A stretch of DNA of 28,878 nt, from contig JAEUWP010000242.1 in NCBI GenBank assembly GCA_018524725.1, positions 1 through 28,878 of the forward strand, given 5' to 3'. A model generated the notes under the pieces. The model did no database searches and was not told the origin of the DNA. It saw only the letters and a program-made list of their open reading frames with translations. This DNA comes from Podaxis mareebaensis. Its lineage: Eukaryota > Basidiomycota > Agaricomycetes > Agaricales > Agaricaceae. The translations under genes were made by a program, and so were the position numbers. Of this stretch, positions 1-9,837 are shown one piece after another (the stretch's first letter is position 1; every line of letters begins with the position of its first letter).

Positions 1-244
1 CAACTTAGATCTTTCTCCTCTCTCCTGCTTGTCTGCTACAAGTCCACCCCTCGGTCTGGGCTTGTCCTGTCTTTGTCTGTTCTCTGTCCGCTCATCCACT
101 CGAGTCTGTAGTTGGTCAAGTGAGGCCATCACAGTATCAGAGGGGTGCAACACATAAGTTGAAGCCAAGGCCTCAACCCCATGTCTGCGTGCATCTGCCC
201 TTGGCCACCCGTGGTCCACCCCCATCTGGAGTCAGTTCTTAACA
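1..244 (+). repeat. 5' LTR of element A, 3' part only
   Basis: Matches 7543-7786 over 244 bases without any indel and ends in TTAACA like the 3' LTR. I count 27 differing bases. All fall at 16 positions where one copy reads TG and the other CA or CG, that is, at ancestral CpG; no other position differs. The U3 part with the promoter lies left of the window. Confidence 0.95.
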
Positions 245-284
245 GTATATTCTGACTCAGACCTCTGGTATCATTCCAAATTTT
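245..284 (+). other. 5' leader of element A (primer-binding region)
   Basis: Forty bases between the LTR end and the gag ATG. The run TATTCTGACTCAGAC is nearly the same in the leader of element B (TATTCAGACTCTGAC), so it is conserved. No TGG tRNA-primer match starts at the LTR border; TGGTATCA occurs 22 bases in. The primer cannot be named: an internal tRNA half or self-priming are both possible. Confidence 0.5.
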
Positions 285-1630
285 ATGCCATCTATGACAC
301 ATAGTGCTGCACGAGCTCAAGGAATCACCATTCCAGAACCTGTTCTCCCCTGCACAAATCATGAATTCTCTTCAACTCCTGCTCCACATCAATCTTCTTC
401 CACCATGTCTTCTACAGTTACTGCCAAGTCCAGAACTCAAACCCAAACCTCTGCTGGGTATTCACAAGGAAATTCTGGTGGCCCTCCAGACCCCAGAGAC
501 AAGGGTGGTGGTGGTGGCAATGATCCTGGTGAGGACGACGATGAAAATCAAGACCCCCAGGAGATGTTAGCCAATGCTCTTGGCTGCCTCTCCCATACCC
601 TCTGCTCCTTGGAGCGTAGCAACTCCGTTGGCCCAGCAAATCCCTCTCATGTGAAGGTCCAAGAACCCGACACTTTTGATGGTTTGGACCCTCTCAAAAT
701 CCACCAATGGGTCTTCCAGTGCTGCCTTTACTTCACTTCAAATGCACATCAGTTTGCAGAAGATTCTTCCAAAATCTGCTTTGCTATCACGTATCTGTCT
801 GGCACTGCTCTTGACTGGTTCCAAACCATTCTTGGGTCCAAAGATCTTGATTGGTCTGACCATGAGCTTCTCAATAACTGGGAAGTCTTTGTCAGAGAAA
901 TAGAAACCTGTTTTGGACTTGCAGACCCCACTGGAGAAGCCGCTGAAGAGCTGGACTCTCTCCAGATGGCTAGTAACCAACCTATCCTCAAATATGACCT
1001 CGAGTTCAACCACCTGGCTAGTTTGGTCAGGTGGCTGGACCCAGTCCTTTGCCATTGTTATACAGGGGTCTTCTGGATCGTATTCAGGACTTGATTGCCA
1101 CTTGGGCAGAGGGTAAGCCCAACTCCTTGGATGAAATGAAAAGGGTCGCTAGTCTTATTGACCAACATCACTGGGAGTGGCAGCACAAGTGTAAGCATCA
1201 TAGTGACTGCTCTGCACAGCCCCCAAAGAATGACCCTAATCAGAAGAAACCTGGCAATTCATCCAACAACAATAATAATCAGAAGCCTAACTTGTCCTCC
1301 ACCAAATCCCCTCCCAATTCCTCTCAGTCCAGCAATTGCCTGAACTCATCTGGGAATGCTCTGAAGTCATCTCTGGGCAATAAACTTGGCCCAAACAGCA
1401 AGCTCACCCCTCAGGAACGCCAAGGTCACTTTGACAACAACCTCTGTATGTTCTGTGGTGATGCTAACCATCGGGTAAACAACTGCCTGTGCAAGGCATC
1501 TGGATCCAGTCCTCCTCTGGGTCTGTCCACCTCTAATCAGAAGGCCAAAAGTTGGCAGGCTCAAGCCCAAGCTGAGGTTCCGGTGAAGAGCCCCTCTCCT
1601 TCGAATCCCCCATTGGGTTCAAAAAAATAG
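285..1630 (+). pseudogene. gag: Gag polyprotein of element A, frameshifted
   Basis: Gag forms the virus-like particle and packages the element RNA. The reading frame opens with an ATG 41 bases after the LTR, and the N-terminus (THSAARAQGITIPEPVLP) lines up with the B start (THATAHSQNITIPTHPLP), which supports this start. A capsid-like middle part (around FDGLDPLKIHQWVFQC to LASLVRWLDPVLCH) is followed by a low-complexity Asn/Ser/Pro stretch and one CCHC knuckle, CMFCGDANHRVNNC (C-X2-C-X4-H-X4-C), at about 1447-1488. Near 1060 the frame shifts: the wording continues as RGLLDRIQDLIATW in the next frame, consistent with loss of one T compared with B. The gene ends in GSKK and TAG at 1628, inside a run of A's that looks like a frameshift site. 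Confidence 0.88.
1619..1630 (+). promoter_or_regulatory. Candidate -1 ribosomal frameshift site, gag to pol (A)
   Basis: Gag is read TCA AAA AAA TAG. The seven A's at 1621-1627 form the classic slippery heptamer A AAA AAA directly before the gag stop. A -1 slip enters the frame that runs into the protease (K I E G S P Q D). B has the same arrangement at 11958-11969 (TCG AAA AAA TAG). Gag stop, A-run and frame relation are conserved in both copies, which supports function in the ancestor. I did not identify a downstream pseudoknot. Confidence 0.65.
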
Positions 1631-3789
1631 AGGGCAGTCCTCAGGACTCTGCACAGACTGGGGACCACATTGAACTTGTCTGTACTACAGAGAGTTTCTG
1701 ACTCAATGCATCTGCTCTTTCTGACCCTCATGCTCTTCACATTCCCCTTTCTTCTCCATCTTTTGCTCCTTCGTCCACCTCTGATCCGCCTTCATCTGAT
1801 GGTACTGTGACTGCCTTGGTGGATAGTGGTTCCACACATTGCTTCATTGATTCTTCCCTTGTTTGTGACTGCTCAATTCCTACATTCTGTGTTGCTCCTG
1901 TAGAACTTCGACTTTTTGATGGCTCTTCAAACTTGTATATAACTGAACTAGTGAAAATCCCTGTTACATTTCCTACTGGTGAATCGATGACTTTGGACTT
2001 CTATGTCACTCGGTTGGACTCATCTTGCTCTGTGGTTCTCGGTCACAACTGGCTCACCCGCTACAATCCATTGATTGACTGGGTCTCGAACAGTATCTCT
2101 TTCCAGCCACAGCAACAAGTCTTTCCAACCCCTGCTCTGACTCTCCATGCCACACTTTCTTCTGTGTTTCCAGTCCATCCAGATCTGCCTTCCTCCGCTT
2201 CTAATCAAGTCCCTCTGTCCTCTACATCTGATTCCTCTGCTCCGTCCAATTCACCTCTGCTCCATCCTCATATCAGCCTGATTAGCACTGCAGCTTTCCT
2301 GCGTGTGTCTCGTCTTCCTGGTTCAGTTCCCTTTACTTTCAACATCCATTCTCCATCTGTCTCCACTGGGTCTGCTCAGCCCTCCGAGCCCGTCAATCTG
2401 TCAAATGTTCCCTCAGAGTATCACAAATTCACTGACATCTTCAGCAAGGTCCACATGGATACGTTGCCTCTGCATCGTCTGTACAACCTTAAAATCAATC
2501 TGGAAGAGGGTGCTAGTCCTCCTATTGGGACCATTTACTCTCTATCCCAGGTTGAGCTGGAAGCATTAAGGGAATTTATTGATGAACACTTGTCCATCGG
2601 CTTCATTCATCTGTCAACCTCTCTGCATGGTGCTCCAGTCCTCTTCATCCACAAGAAAGATGGCTCTCTCTGCCTTTGCGTTGACTTCCATGGACTCAAC
2701 AAGATCACCAAGAAAGACCATTATCCCCTTCCCCTGATTTCTGACCTCCTTGATTCCCCTCACAAAGCTTGCATCTACACCAAGATAGATCTCTGTCATG
2801 CCTATCATCTCATCCAGATAGCCAAGGGAGACGAGTGGAAAACCACCTTCCAGACCCGCTACAGGTCTTTTGAATGGATGGTTATGCCATTCAGACTCAC
2901 CAACACTCCGGCAGCTTTCCAGCGCTTCATGAACAACATCTTTGGTGATCTACTAGACGTATGTGTCACTATCTATCTTGATGATATACTGATCTACTCG
3001 GATGACATCTCCCAACATAAACAACATGTCTGGGAAGTCCTCCGTCAGCTCCGCAAGCATGGCTTGTATGCGCGAGCAGACAAGTGTGAGTTCCATTCAG
3101 AAGTGGTCGAATACCTTGGTTACATCTTGTCCCCAGATGGTCTCAAGATGTCCAAAGACAAAGTCAAGATCATTCAAGATTGGCCTGAGCCAAAGAAAGT
3201 CAAGGACATTCAGTCCTTCCTGGGTTTTGCTAACTTCTATCACTGTTTCATTCATGGCTATTCTGACATTGTAGTTCCCCTGACCCATCTCACCTGCAAG
3301 GGTGCTCCCTGGAACTTCACAGTGGAGTGTTGCAAAGCATTTGAGGCGCTCAAAAAGGCTTTCACCACAGCTCTGGTCTTGACTCACTGGATTCTGGACT
3401 CTCAGATTATCATTGAGACTGACACATTGGACTATGCCCTGGCTGCCATTCTTTCCATCATTGCTCCTGACAGTGACATTCATCCCATTGCTTTCCATTC
3501 CTGCACTTTCAATACATCCGAATCTAACTATGATACTCACAACAAGGAACTTCTAGCCATCTTTGAGGCTTTCTGCATCTGGTGACACTATCTTGAAGGC
3601 TCTGCCTTACCCATTGACATGGTCACTGATCACAAGAACCTTGAGTATTTCTCTACTACTAAAGTTCTGACCTGTTGCCAGGCTTGTTGGTCAGAGTACT
3701 TGTCACAGTTCAATCTTGTCATCCACTTCCATCCCGGATGCCTTAGGACAAAACCAGATGCTTTGACTAGACAATGGGACGTCTATCCT

Positions 3790-3803
3790 AAAGGGGGGAA
3801 TAA
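3790..3803 (+). promoter_or_regulatory. Second (central) polypurine tract candidate in pol of A
   Basis: AAGGGGGGAATA at 3791-3802 is identical over 12 bases to the tract directly before the 3' LTR (7054-7065). It lies at the RNase H/integrase junction, where central plus-strand primers sit in some retroelements. B keeps the same run at 9825-9837 on the minus strand. It also encodes YPKGGN, so protein constraint is an alternative explanation. Confidence 0.45.
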
Positions 3804-5391
3804 TGGCTACACCACAGTAAATCCTCACAACTTTAGACCTGTCTTCACTCAAGAGCAACTTGCAGCCTCTGTCTGGGCCACCTCCCTTTTTTCCCCTTCC
3901 CTCCGAGTGGCCATGGTCCTTGACTATGAGCAGCTCCATTCCAACATCCTTTCCACTCTTCCTTCCGATTCCCTTGCCACTGAGCATATCTCTAACCCCC
4001 AAGACTGCTGGTCTGTGGATTCAGATGGTTTCCTCTGCCTTGATGGCCGCATTTATGTTCCTGATTCCAATGACCTCTGCTTGTGAGTCCTCCAGTATAA
4101 GCATGATCATATGCTTTCTAGACACTTCAGTCAGAACAAGACTCTAGAGTTGGTCTGCCGTGACTACACCTGGCTGAATGTCCACTCCTTCGTCAAGGAC
4201 TTCTGCAAAAGCTGCATAACCTGTATGCAGAGCAAGTCACAATGTCATCAGCTGTACAGAAACCTCAAGCAACTCCCTATCCTGGATCGCCCTTGGCATT
4301 CCATCTCTATGGACTTTATTGAGAAGCTCCCCAAGTCCTCTGGCTTTGACACTATCCTTGTAATTGTTGACCATCTCACCAAGCAAAGTATCTTCATTCT
4401 GACTCATGACACCATTACCTCCACTGAACTCACCCGCCTATTTGTCCTCCATGTATTTTTGAAACATGGTGTCCCCTCTCATGTCATGTCTGATCATGGC
4501 TCCGAATTCGTCTTGCACTTCTTCTGGTCCTTGGGCAAGGCTCTGGATATGAAGCTGCACTTCATGTCCAGTTATCATCCAGAAGGCAATGGACAGACTG
4601 AGCAGACTAACCAGATGCTTGAACAATACCTCTGAGTATATTGCAATTATCAGCAGGACAATTGGGCTGACTTACTTCCCATTGCAGAGTTCGCCTACAA
4701 CAATGCTCCCAATGCTACCGCCAGTGTCTCTCTGTTCTTTGCTAACAAGGGTTATCACCCTGCCATCTCCATCCATCCTGAACGCGATCTTGCATCCACC
4801 TGGGCCCGAGACTTCACAGTTGACCTTGATGACTTACATTCTGCTCTCAAGACTGAAATCGCCCAAGTCCAGGAGTGTTACCAGGTGTCCACAGATGCCT
4901 GTCATCTGTCCACTCCAGACTTCAAGGTTGGCAATAAAGTCTTCATCAAAGCCCAGTTCTTCTGGACTACTAGACCTTCAAAGAAGTTATCTGAGAAGTT
5001 CTTAGGTCTGTACGAGATCATCTCTCAAGCCGGCTCTCATTCCTTTACCCTCCAACTTCCTGACTCCATGTGTGCCATTCATCCTGTCTTCCATGTTTCC
5101 ATGCTTGAGCCTTCCACTCCCAACACCATTCCTAACTGCGTCCCTCTGCCTCCACCTCCAGTCATCATTGACAGTGAACCTGAATATGAGATCGAGTGGA
5201 TTGTGGATTCCAAGATTGACTGGCACTGCTAGACATGTCTGCTCCTGTACAAAGTCATTTGGGCCGGTTATGAAGGTACAGAAGAAGAGTTTAGTTGGCT
5301 GATGGCTAAGGAACTTGAACATGCACAAGAGTTAATAGCTGACTTCCATGCCAGCTATCCTGACAAGCCTGGTCCTCTGTCTTCTCTCTGA

Positions 5392-5546
5392 CTTCTCTTA
5401 TCTTGTTCTTATGTTTTCTGCTGATTCTCTGATTTTGGTTTTCTGATCTTAATTGTCTTCCCTCACATTGATAGCAGTGCATTCAAAAATTTTCAATTCC
5501 TACAAAGTTCCAAGATTCTATATACTTTAGAGGAGGTGCAGACCCA
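5392..5546. other. Convergent gap between pol and the antisense gene (A)
   Basis: T-rich, 155 bases between the pol stop (5391) and the stop of the minus-strand gene (5547). The two genes converge here, so any transcription ends would be expected in this gap. No clear hairpin terminator or protein was recognised. Confidence 0.4.
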
Positions 5547-6968
5547 CTACTCATCAGAGCCTCTGCCCTCAGACCCACTCTCTTCTTCTTCCTCTCCCTC
5601 AGTATCCTCTGGTCTGCTCTCCTCCTCCTTGTCCTCATCCTCTTCCCCTTGCTTTCCTTCAGTTTCCTCTGGTTCTGCCAACTCCATCTCCATTCCCTCT
5701 TCCATGTCCACATCCTGGACCTCCTTCCCCGATTCCTCCAGCTCCTCCTCCACTGCGTCCAACTCATCCTCCTTGTCCACTGTCCTCCCTTCTGCCCACG
5801 GAATGTCCTCCTCTGAAATGCTGAATGCCCTTCACAGAAGAGCATTGTTCTCTTCCTGCACCCTCTGGAGTGCAGTGATTTCCACTGTAAGGGTGCAGAC
5901 AGCCTCTATTGGAGTCTCTGTCAGATCTGTAAATAGGGCAACCTGCCTCTTGCTCAGTGGGCTGCAATGGGGTACCTACTGTATTCCTGGGTCAGCTTAC
6001 CACCAACCCCATCCTCCACATAGGCACTTACCACACTGTGGAGTGCCCCCATGATCCCAACCTCAGACTCAGTGATGTCCTTACCTGCTCGTGTGAACAG
6101 GTTAAGGATGTGTGGAATTGGGTGCTGTGGCCCATGTGGATTTCAGTCTGATTCTTCCTCTGTGAGGAAGGGTTTGCAGCAGGACTTCTTCTGATAGCAC
6201 CCAGTGCAGGAGTGAATCTGTTCCTCTACAAAAACAGTTAGTGGGGTTTAGTGAACAAGAAAAACACTTACTTTCATGTAGGACACACTTGATCCCCAAC
6301 TGGTGACAGCACCGGCACAATTTTTCGCCCCCCATCTTGTAGGGGAGCTGCGCCCTGGTCCCAGCCAGATGATCCACAATCTGGACATCTGATTTGTCAC
6401 CCGACTCCAGGTGGATGGCCTTCCCCTTTCCCTTGGCTTTCTTCTTCTTCTCCGCCTCTGCCTCCACTTTCCTCGCTTCCTCCACTCTCTGCTGTTCTTC
6501 CTCCTCCTGCTCCCTCTGGGCCCTCTCTGCCTCCTCCTGCTCCTTCCACTTCCTCTCTTCTTCCTCCCTCTGTCTTTGCTCCACCTCCACCCTCTCCGCT
6601 GCCTGCCTCTCCTCCTCCTACTTTTTCCTCTCCTCCTCCTGCTTTTTCCTCTCCTCCTCCTCTATCTGTTTCCTCTCTGCTTCCTCCACCTCCTGATGCC
6701 TCTTTTCCTCCACCCTCTTCATCTTCCATTTCTTTTTCTCTGCCTTACCTGCCAATGTCTCTGCCTCTTCTGTCCACCCTCTCTTCCTGCTTGGGCCCGC
6801 CTCTGCTATGGGTTGCTCTTTGGGTGCAGATGGCTTGTCCTTGCTCTTCTGCCAGTGCTGGTAGAAGGTGGAGAAAGCTGCCATCATCTCGGGGTTGAAG
6901 GGAGGGTTGGTACTGGGGGTCTGGTTGCTCTGAGAGGACATTTTTGCAAGTTGAGGAATGAAGTTCAT
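5547..6968 (-). pseudogene. Antisense spliced gene in A: Glu/Lys-rich protein with Zn2Cys6 cluster
   Basis: Three-exon model on the strand opposite to gag-pol: 6968-6272, 6225-5980 and 5926-5547, total 1323 nt (440 codons plus stop), with all phases agreeing. Intron 1 (6271-6226, 46 bp) has GTAAGT, CACTAAC and TTTTTGTAG. Intron 2 (5979-5927, 53 bp) has GTAGGT and TTTACAG. The N-terminus (MSSQSNQTPSTNPPFNPEMM) leads into a long Glu/Lys/Arg-rich, probably helical stretch, then a cysteine cluster split by intron 1: C-X2-C-X6-C-X10-C-X2-C-X6-C, the spacing of fungal Zn(II)2Cys6 DNA-binding domains. A short leucine-rich helix (VEITALQRVQEENNALL) and a very acidic tail end the protein. Three stops interrupt it (TAG 6618-6620, TGA 6143-6145, TGA 5832-5834), each one transition from CAG or CGA. 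Role unknown; DNA binding is an inference. Confidence 0.72.
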
Positions 6969-7053
6969 TTCCCGAAGGTGCCCTTTTTGTATCCAGCAGA
7001 GAAAGTTGAGGGCAGGTGTCTGGTCCAGACTTGGGCCTCGGAGGCTTGGCCCT

Positions 7054-7066
7054 AAGGGGGGAATAC
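7054..7066 (+). promoter_or_regulatory. 3' polypurine tract of element A
   Basis: AAGGGGGGAATAC directly before the LTR start TGTTACAGAC; primes plus-strand DNA synthesis after RNase H cleavage. Confidence 0.85.
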
Positions 7067-7786
7067 TGTTACAGACTTCACTTCATGCCCATTAAACTCT
7101 CAGAGCCTTGGTTACAACCTGGATTCTGTGGATCATATTCAGTTTAACCTTTCTTCCCTTTCCATCAGACCTTTCCCTTGCAAATACTTTTATCTGTCCT
7201 TGTTCTTTCCATTGTTTTCCTTATCAGATCTCCTTATCCAATTATCTCGTGTTTTTCCATTTATCCATGGCTTTTCCCTTTACCCTTGATTATCTCTCAC
7301 TTATCTTGGTTTTTCCATTATCTGATGTTTCACTTCCGCCCCCGTCCTATCAGACATCCAGACACTTTGTGGACAGACTCCTTATTCTGGTATCTTCACT
7401 GTGGTTATCAGTTCACATGTTTCCTGTATTCTCCTTTGAGTAGTTACTATTGTTTCTCACTTAACTACTACTCTCCAGACTTTATCCTGACTGCTAGTAT
7501 ATAAGTAGGATCACTACCATTTGTAGTCCTCAGTCAGAATATCAACTTAGATCTTTCTCCTCTCTCCTGCTTGTCCACTACAAGTCCACCCCTCAGTCCA
7601 GGCTTGTCCTGTCTTCATCCATTCTCTGTCCACTCATCTGCTTGAGTCTGTAGTTGGTCAAGTGAGGCCATCACAGTATCAGAGGGGTGCAACACATAAG
7701 TTGAAGCCAAGGCCTCAACCCCATGTCCATGCATGTCTGCCCTTGGCCACCTGTGGTCTGCCCCTGTCCAGAGTCAGTTCTTAACA
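7067..7786 (+). repeat. 3' LTR of element A, complete, 720 bp
   Basis: Begins TGTTACAGAC after the purine tract and ends GTTCTTAACA, so the ends form the short inverted repeat TGTTA/TAACA. Its last 244 bases equal the partial 5' LTR. A TATA element lies at 7498. There is no overall likeness to the LTRs of B or D. Confidence 0.93.
7498..7505 (+). promoter_or_regulatory. TATA box in the LTR of A
   Basis: TATATAAG, 431 bases into the 3' LTR; probable core promoter marking the U3/R border a few tens of bases downstream. The equivalent part of the 5' LTR, which would drive gag-pol, lies outside the window. Confidence 0.6.
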
Positions 7787-8226
7787 AGCAAGGTATCAAG
7801 TCGAACCAGTCACTGCAGTGGACCATCATGCACTCAATGGATAGGACAGTGGAGGCGATGGATCAGAACATGGAGGTGACAGAAGTGATGCAGGCAATGA
7901 TGGAGTGGAACATGGAGATGATGCAGGATCTCGAGCTGGTGCATCATCAGGAGGATCCAGAGGGTCATGGAGGAGGTTTGTCAAGGCAGGTCTGGAAGGG
8001 CCCATGAGTCCCCTCACCTCCTAGTGCCCTCTGTGTAGTTCATTTGTTTTCTTGAACTGTAGTCTTGTAATGTTGTCAGATACCTTGTGAATGTGATTGT
8101 GGCATTTTTCTTGGTCCTGGAAGGTGTGAAAGTAAAGAAATGAAAATGAAAATGAAAATGAAAATGAAAATGAAAATTGGAAACTAAGAAGAAATAATAA
8201 GTAAAAAAGGACAATAGACATGGAAC
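7787..8226. other. 3' stub of element B after pol, unassigned
   Basis: 440 bases between pol of B and element A, corresponding to the slot that holds the antisense gene in A. The plus strand can be read as an acidic Met/Glu or a Gly/Asp/Ser-rich low-complexity tail ending around 8007-8031. That would resemble the acidic tail of the A gene in position only; I cannot choose the frame and see no Cys cluster. The stub also contains an AAAATG repeat. Confidence 0.35.
8138..8177. repeat. (AAAATG)n short tandem repeat
   Basis: About six perfect copies of a six-base unit just downstream of pol of B. Ordinary microsatellite growth; no function suggested. Confidence 0.9.
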
Positions 8227-9824
8227 TTAGTGCAAAAATGAGAGAGTGGAAAGAGGACCAGGCTTTGTGGGATAAGCAGCATGGAAGTTGGCTACAAGTT
8301 CAGCAGCATGTTCTAGCTCCATAGTGGGTAGCCAGGAGGATTCCTCATCAGTATCCTCATAACCTAACCAGATAACCTTGTACAGTAACTTGCATGCCCT
8401 GTGATGATTGATTTTCAAGTCAACGATCCAAGCAATTTCGTATTTGGGTTCACTGTTGATAATAACAGGTGCAGGAGCAGGTTCAGTATGATTCAGAATT
8501 GGGTTCGGAGTGGCAGGCTCGAGCATAGAAACATGGAAGATGGGATGGACAGTGCACATGGAATCAGGTAGTCAGATTGTGAATGAGTGCGAGCTGGCCT
8601 GGGAGATGATTTCATAGGGACCTAGGTACTTCTCAGAAAGCTTCTTCGAAGGCCTCATAGTACAGAAGAATTGTGCTTTGATGAATACCTTGTCTCCAAC
8701 CTTGAAATCGGGAACTGGAAGGCAATGGGAGTCAGTGGAAACTTGGTATCTATGCTGGGTGTGAGCAATCTCAGATTTCAGAGTAGTATGAAGCTCATCA
8801 AGGTCCACAGTGAATTGTTGGGTGTGGGTGGAAGCAAGATCACGTTTGGGATGAACAGTGATATTTGGATGGTAACCTTTGTTCATGAAGAAGGGAGAGA
8901 TACCTGTAGTTGCACTTGGAGCATTATTGAATGCAAATTCAGCAATCGGAAGGAGTTTGGCCCAGTTGTCCTGTTGGTAGTTGCAATAAATGTGGAGGTA
9001 CTGTTCCAAGGTCTGGTTAGTCCATTCTGTCTGTCCATCACCTTCAGGATGGTATCTGGAAGTATAGTGAAGCTTCATGTCGAGAGCTTGACCAAGGGAA
9101 TGGAAGAAGTGTGATACAAACTCAGAACCACAGTCAGAGGTAATGTGTGAAGGAACACCATGCTTGGAAAATACATGTAGGATGAATAATCAGGCAAGCT
9201 CAGTGGAAGTGATGGTATCATGTGTCAGAACAAAGATTGCTTGCTTCGTGAGGTGGTTGATGATTATGAGGATAGTGTCATAACCAGAGGAAGAGGGAAG
9301 TTTCTTGATAAAGTCCATGGAAATTGAGTCCCAGGGGCATTTGGGGATCGGAAGCTGCTTGAGGTTCCCATATGGCCAATGATGTTGAGGTTTGGATCAC
9401 ATGCATGTCACACAACTCTTGCAGAACTCCTTGACAAAGTCTTGGATACCAGGCCATGCATAATCATATCAGATCAGTTCTAGGGTTTTGTTCTGGCTGA
9501 AATGACCAGCTAGAGCATGGTCGTGGTGGTACTGCAAGATGTGGAGGTGGAGATTGTCAGAGTCAGGTACATAGATCCTGTCATCAAGTTGTAAGAAGCC
9601 ATCAGAATCTACAGACCAATGTCCTTTGGGGTTAGTGAGGTGCTCAGCTGCAATTGGGTCATTAGGAAGAGTGGTGAGGATATTGGAATGGAGTTTAAAC
9701 ATATCCATGACCACAGCAGCATGAAGGGTCAGAGTGTAGAGGTAGGTAGCATGGACAGAGGCAGCAAGCTGTTCTTGAGTGAATATGGGCTGGAAATTGT
9801 GCAGATTGACCACTGAGTAGTCAC

Positions 9825-9837
9825 TATTCCCCCCTTT
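9825..9837 (-). promoter_or_regulatory. Second polypurine tract candidate in pol of B
   Basis: On the minus strand AAAGGGGGGAATA, the same run and place as 3790-3803 in A (YPKGGN codons). Conservation may reflect the protein, a plus-strand primer, or both. Confidence 0.4.

Larger units (their letters stand above)
1576..5391 (+). pseudogene. pol: Pol polyprotein of element A (PR-RT-RNaseH-IN-chromodomain)
   Basis: One reading frame in the -1 phase to gag, open from the slip site apart from nonsense codons. Aspartic protease: ALVDSGSTHCFIDSSL at about 1813-1860, with the catalytic DSG intact. Reverse transcriptase: YLDD at 2974-2985. RNase H: IIIETDTLDYALAA followed by VTDHKNLEYF. Integrase: His/Cys zinc site (HFSQNKT to CKSCITC), then the D, D and E of DFIEKLP, SDHGSEF and HPEGNGQTE. 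C-terminal chromodomain: EYEIEWIVDSKID to YKVIWAGYEGTEEEFSWL, about 5187-5340. Internal stops are at 1699 (TGA), 3583 (TGA), 4084 (TGA), 4633 (TGA) and 5230 (TAG); no frameshift was seen. The TGAs fit CGA (Arg) to TGA by a CpG transition. The last residues are DKPGPLSSL, as in B. Confidence 0.92.
1..7786 (+). mobile_element. Element A: Ty3/gypsy chromovirus with antisense accessory gene
   Basis: LTR retrotransposon read 5' to 3' on the plus strand: partial 5' LTR (1-244), leader, gag, pol in the order protease, reverse transcriptase, RNase H, integrase and chromodomain, then a gene on the opposite strand, a purine tract and a full 3' LTR (7067-7786). The domain order and the C-terminal chromodomain place it in the chromoviruses. 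The 5' end lies outside the window, so its target-site duplication cannot be tested; the five bases after the 3' LTR are AGCAA. It adjoins the 3' part of the related minus-strand element B, so insertion into B is likely. Confidence 0.93.

Noticed and set aside
266..273. TGGTATCA as primer-binding site for initiator tRNA
   Set aside because: It lies 22 bases inside the LTR border and fits only eight bases; B has TGGTATTG there.
738..1055. Several minus-strand frames inside gag and pol of A
   Set aside because: They overlap recognised domains on the other strand and have no motif or codon signal of their own.
3125..3154. ACATCTTG and CAAGATGT arms in pol of A
   Set aside because: Eight-base arms with a 14-base loop are expected a few times by chance in a window of this size; no cluster around it.
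6230..6290. A Cys-rich stretch CFSCSLNPTNCFC in the unspliced antisense frame of A
   Set aside because: It is the translation of intron 1 (GTAAGT to TTTTTGTAG). The spliced reading gives a cluster with better spacing and joins in phase to exon 2.
6411..7055. Long plus-strand frame of Leu/Phe/Pro-rich sequence
   Set aside because: Shadow of the Glu/Lys-rich antisense exon; its composition is just the complement of GAG/GAA/AAG codons.
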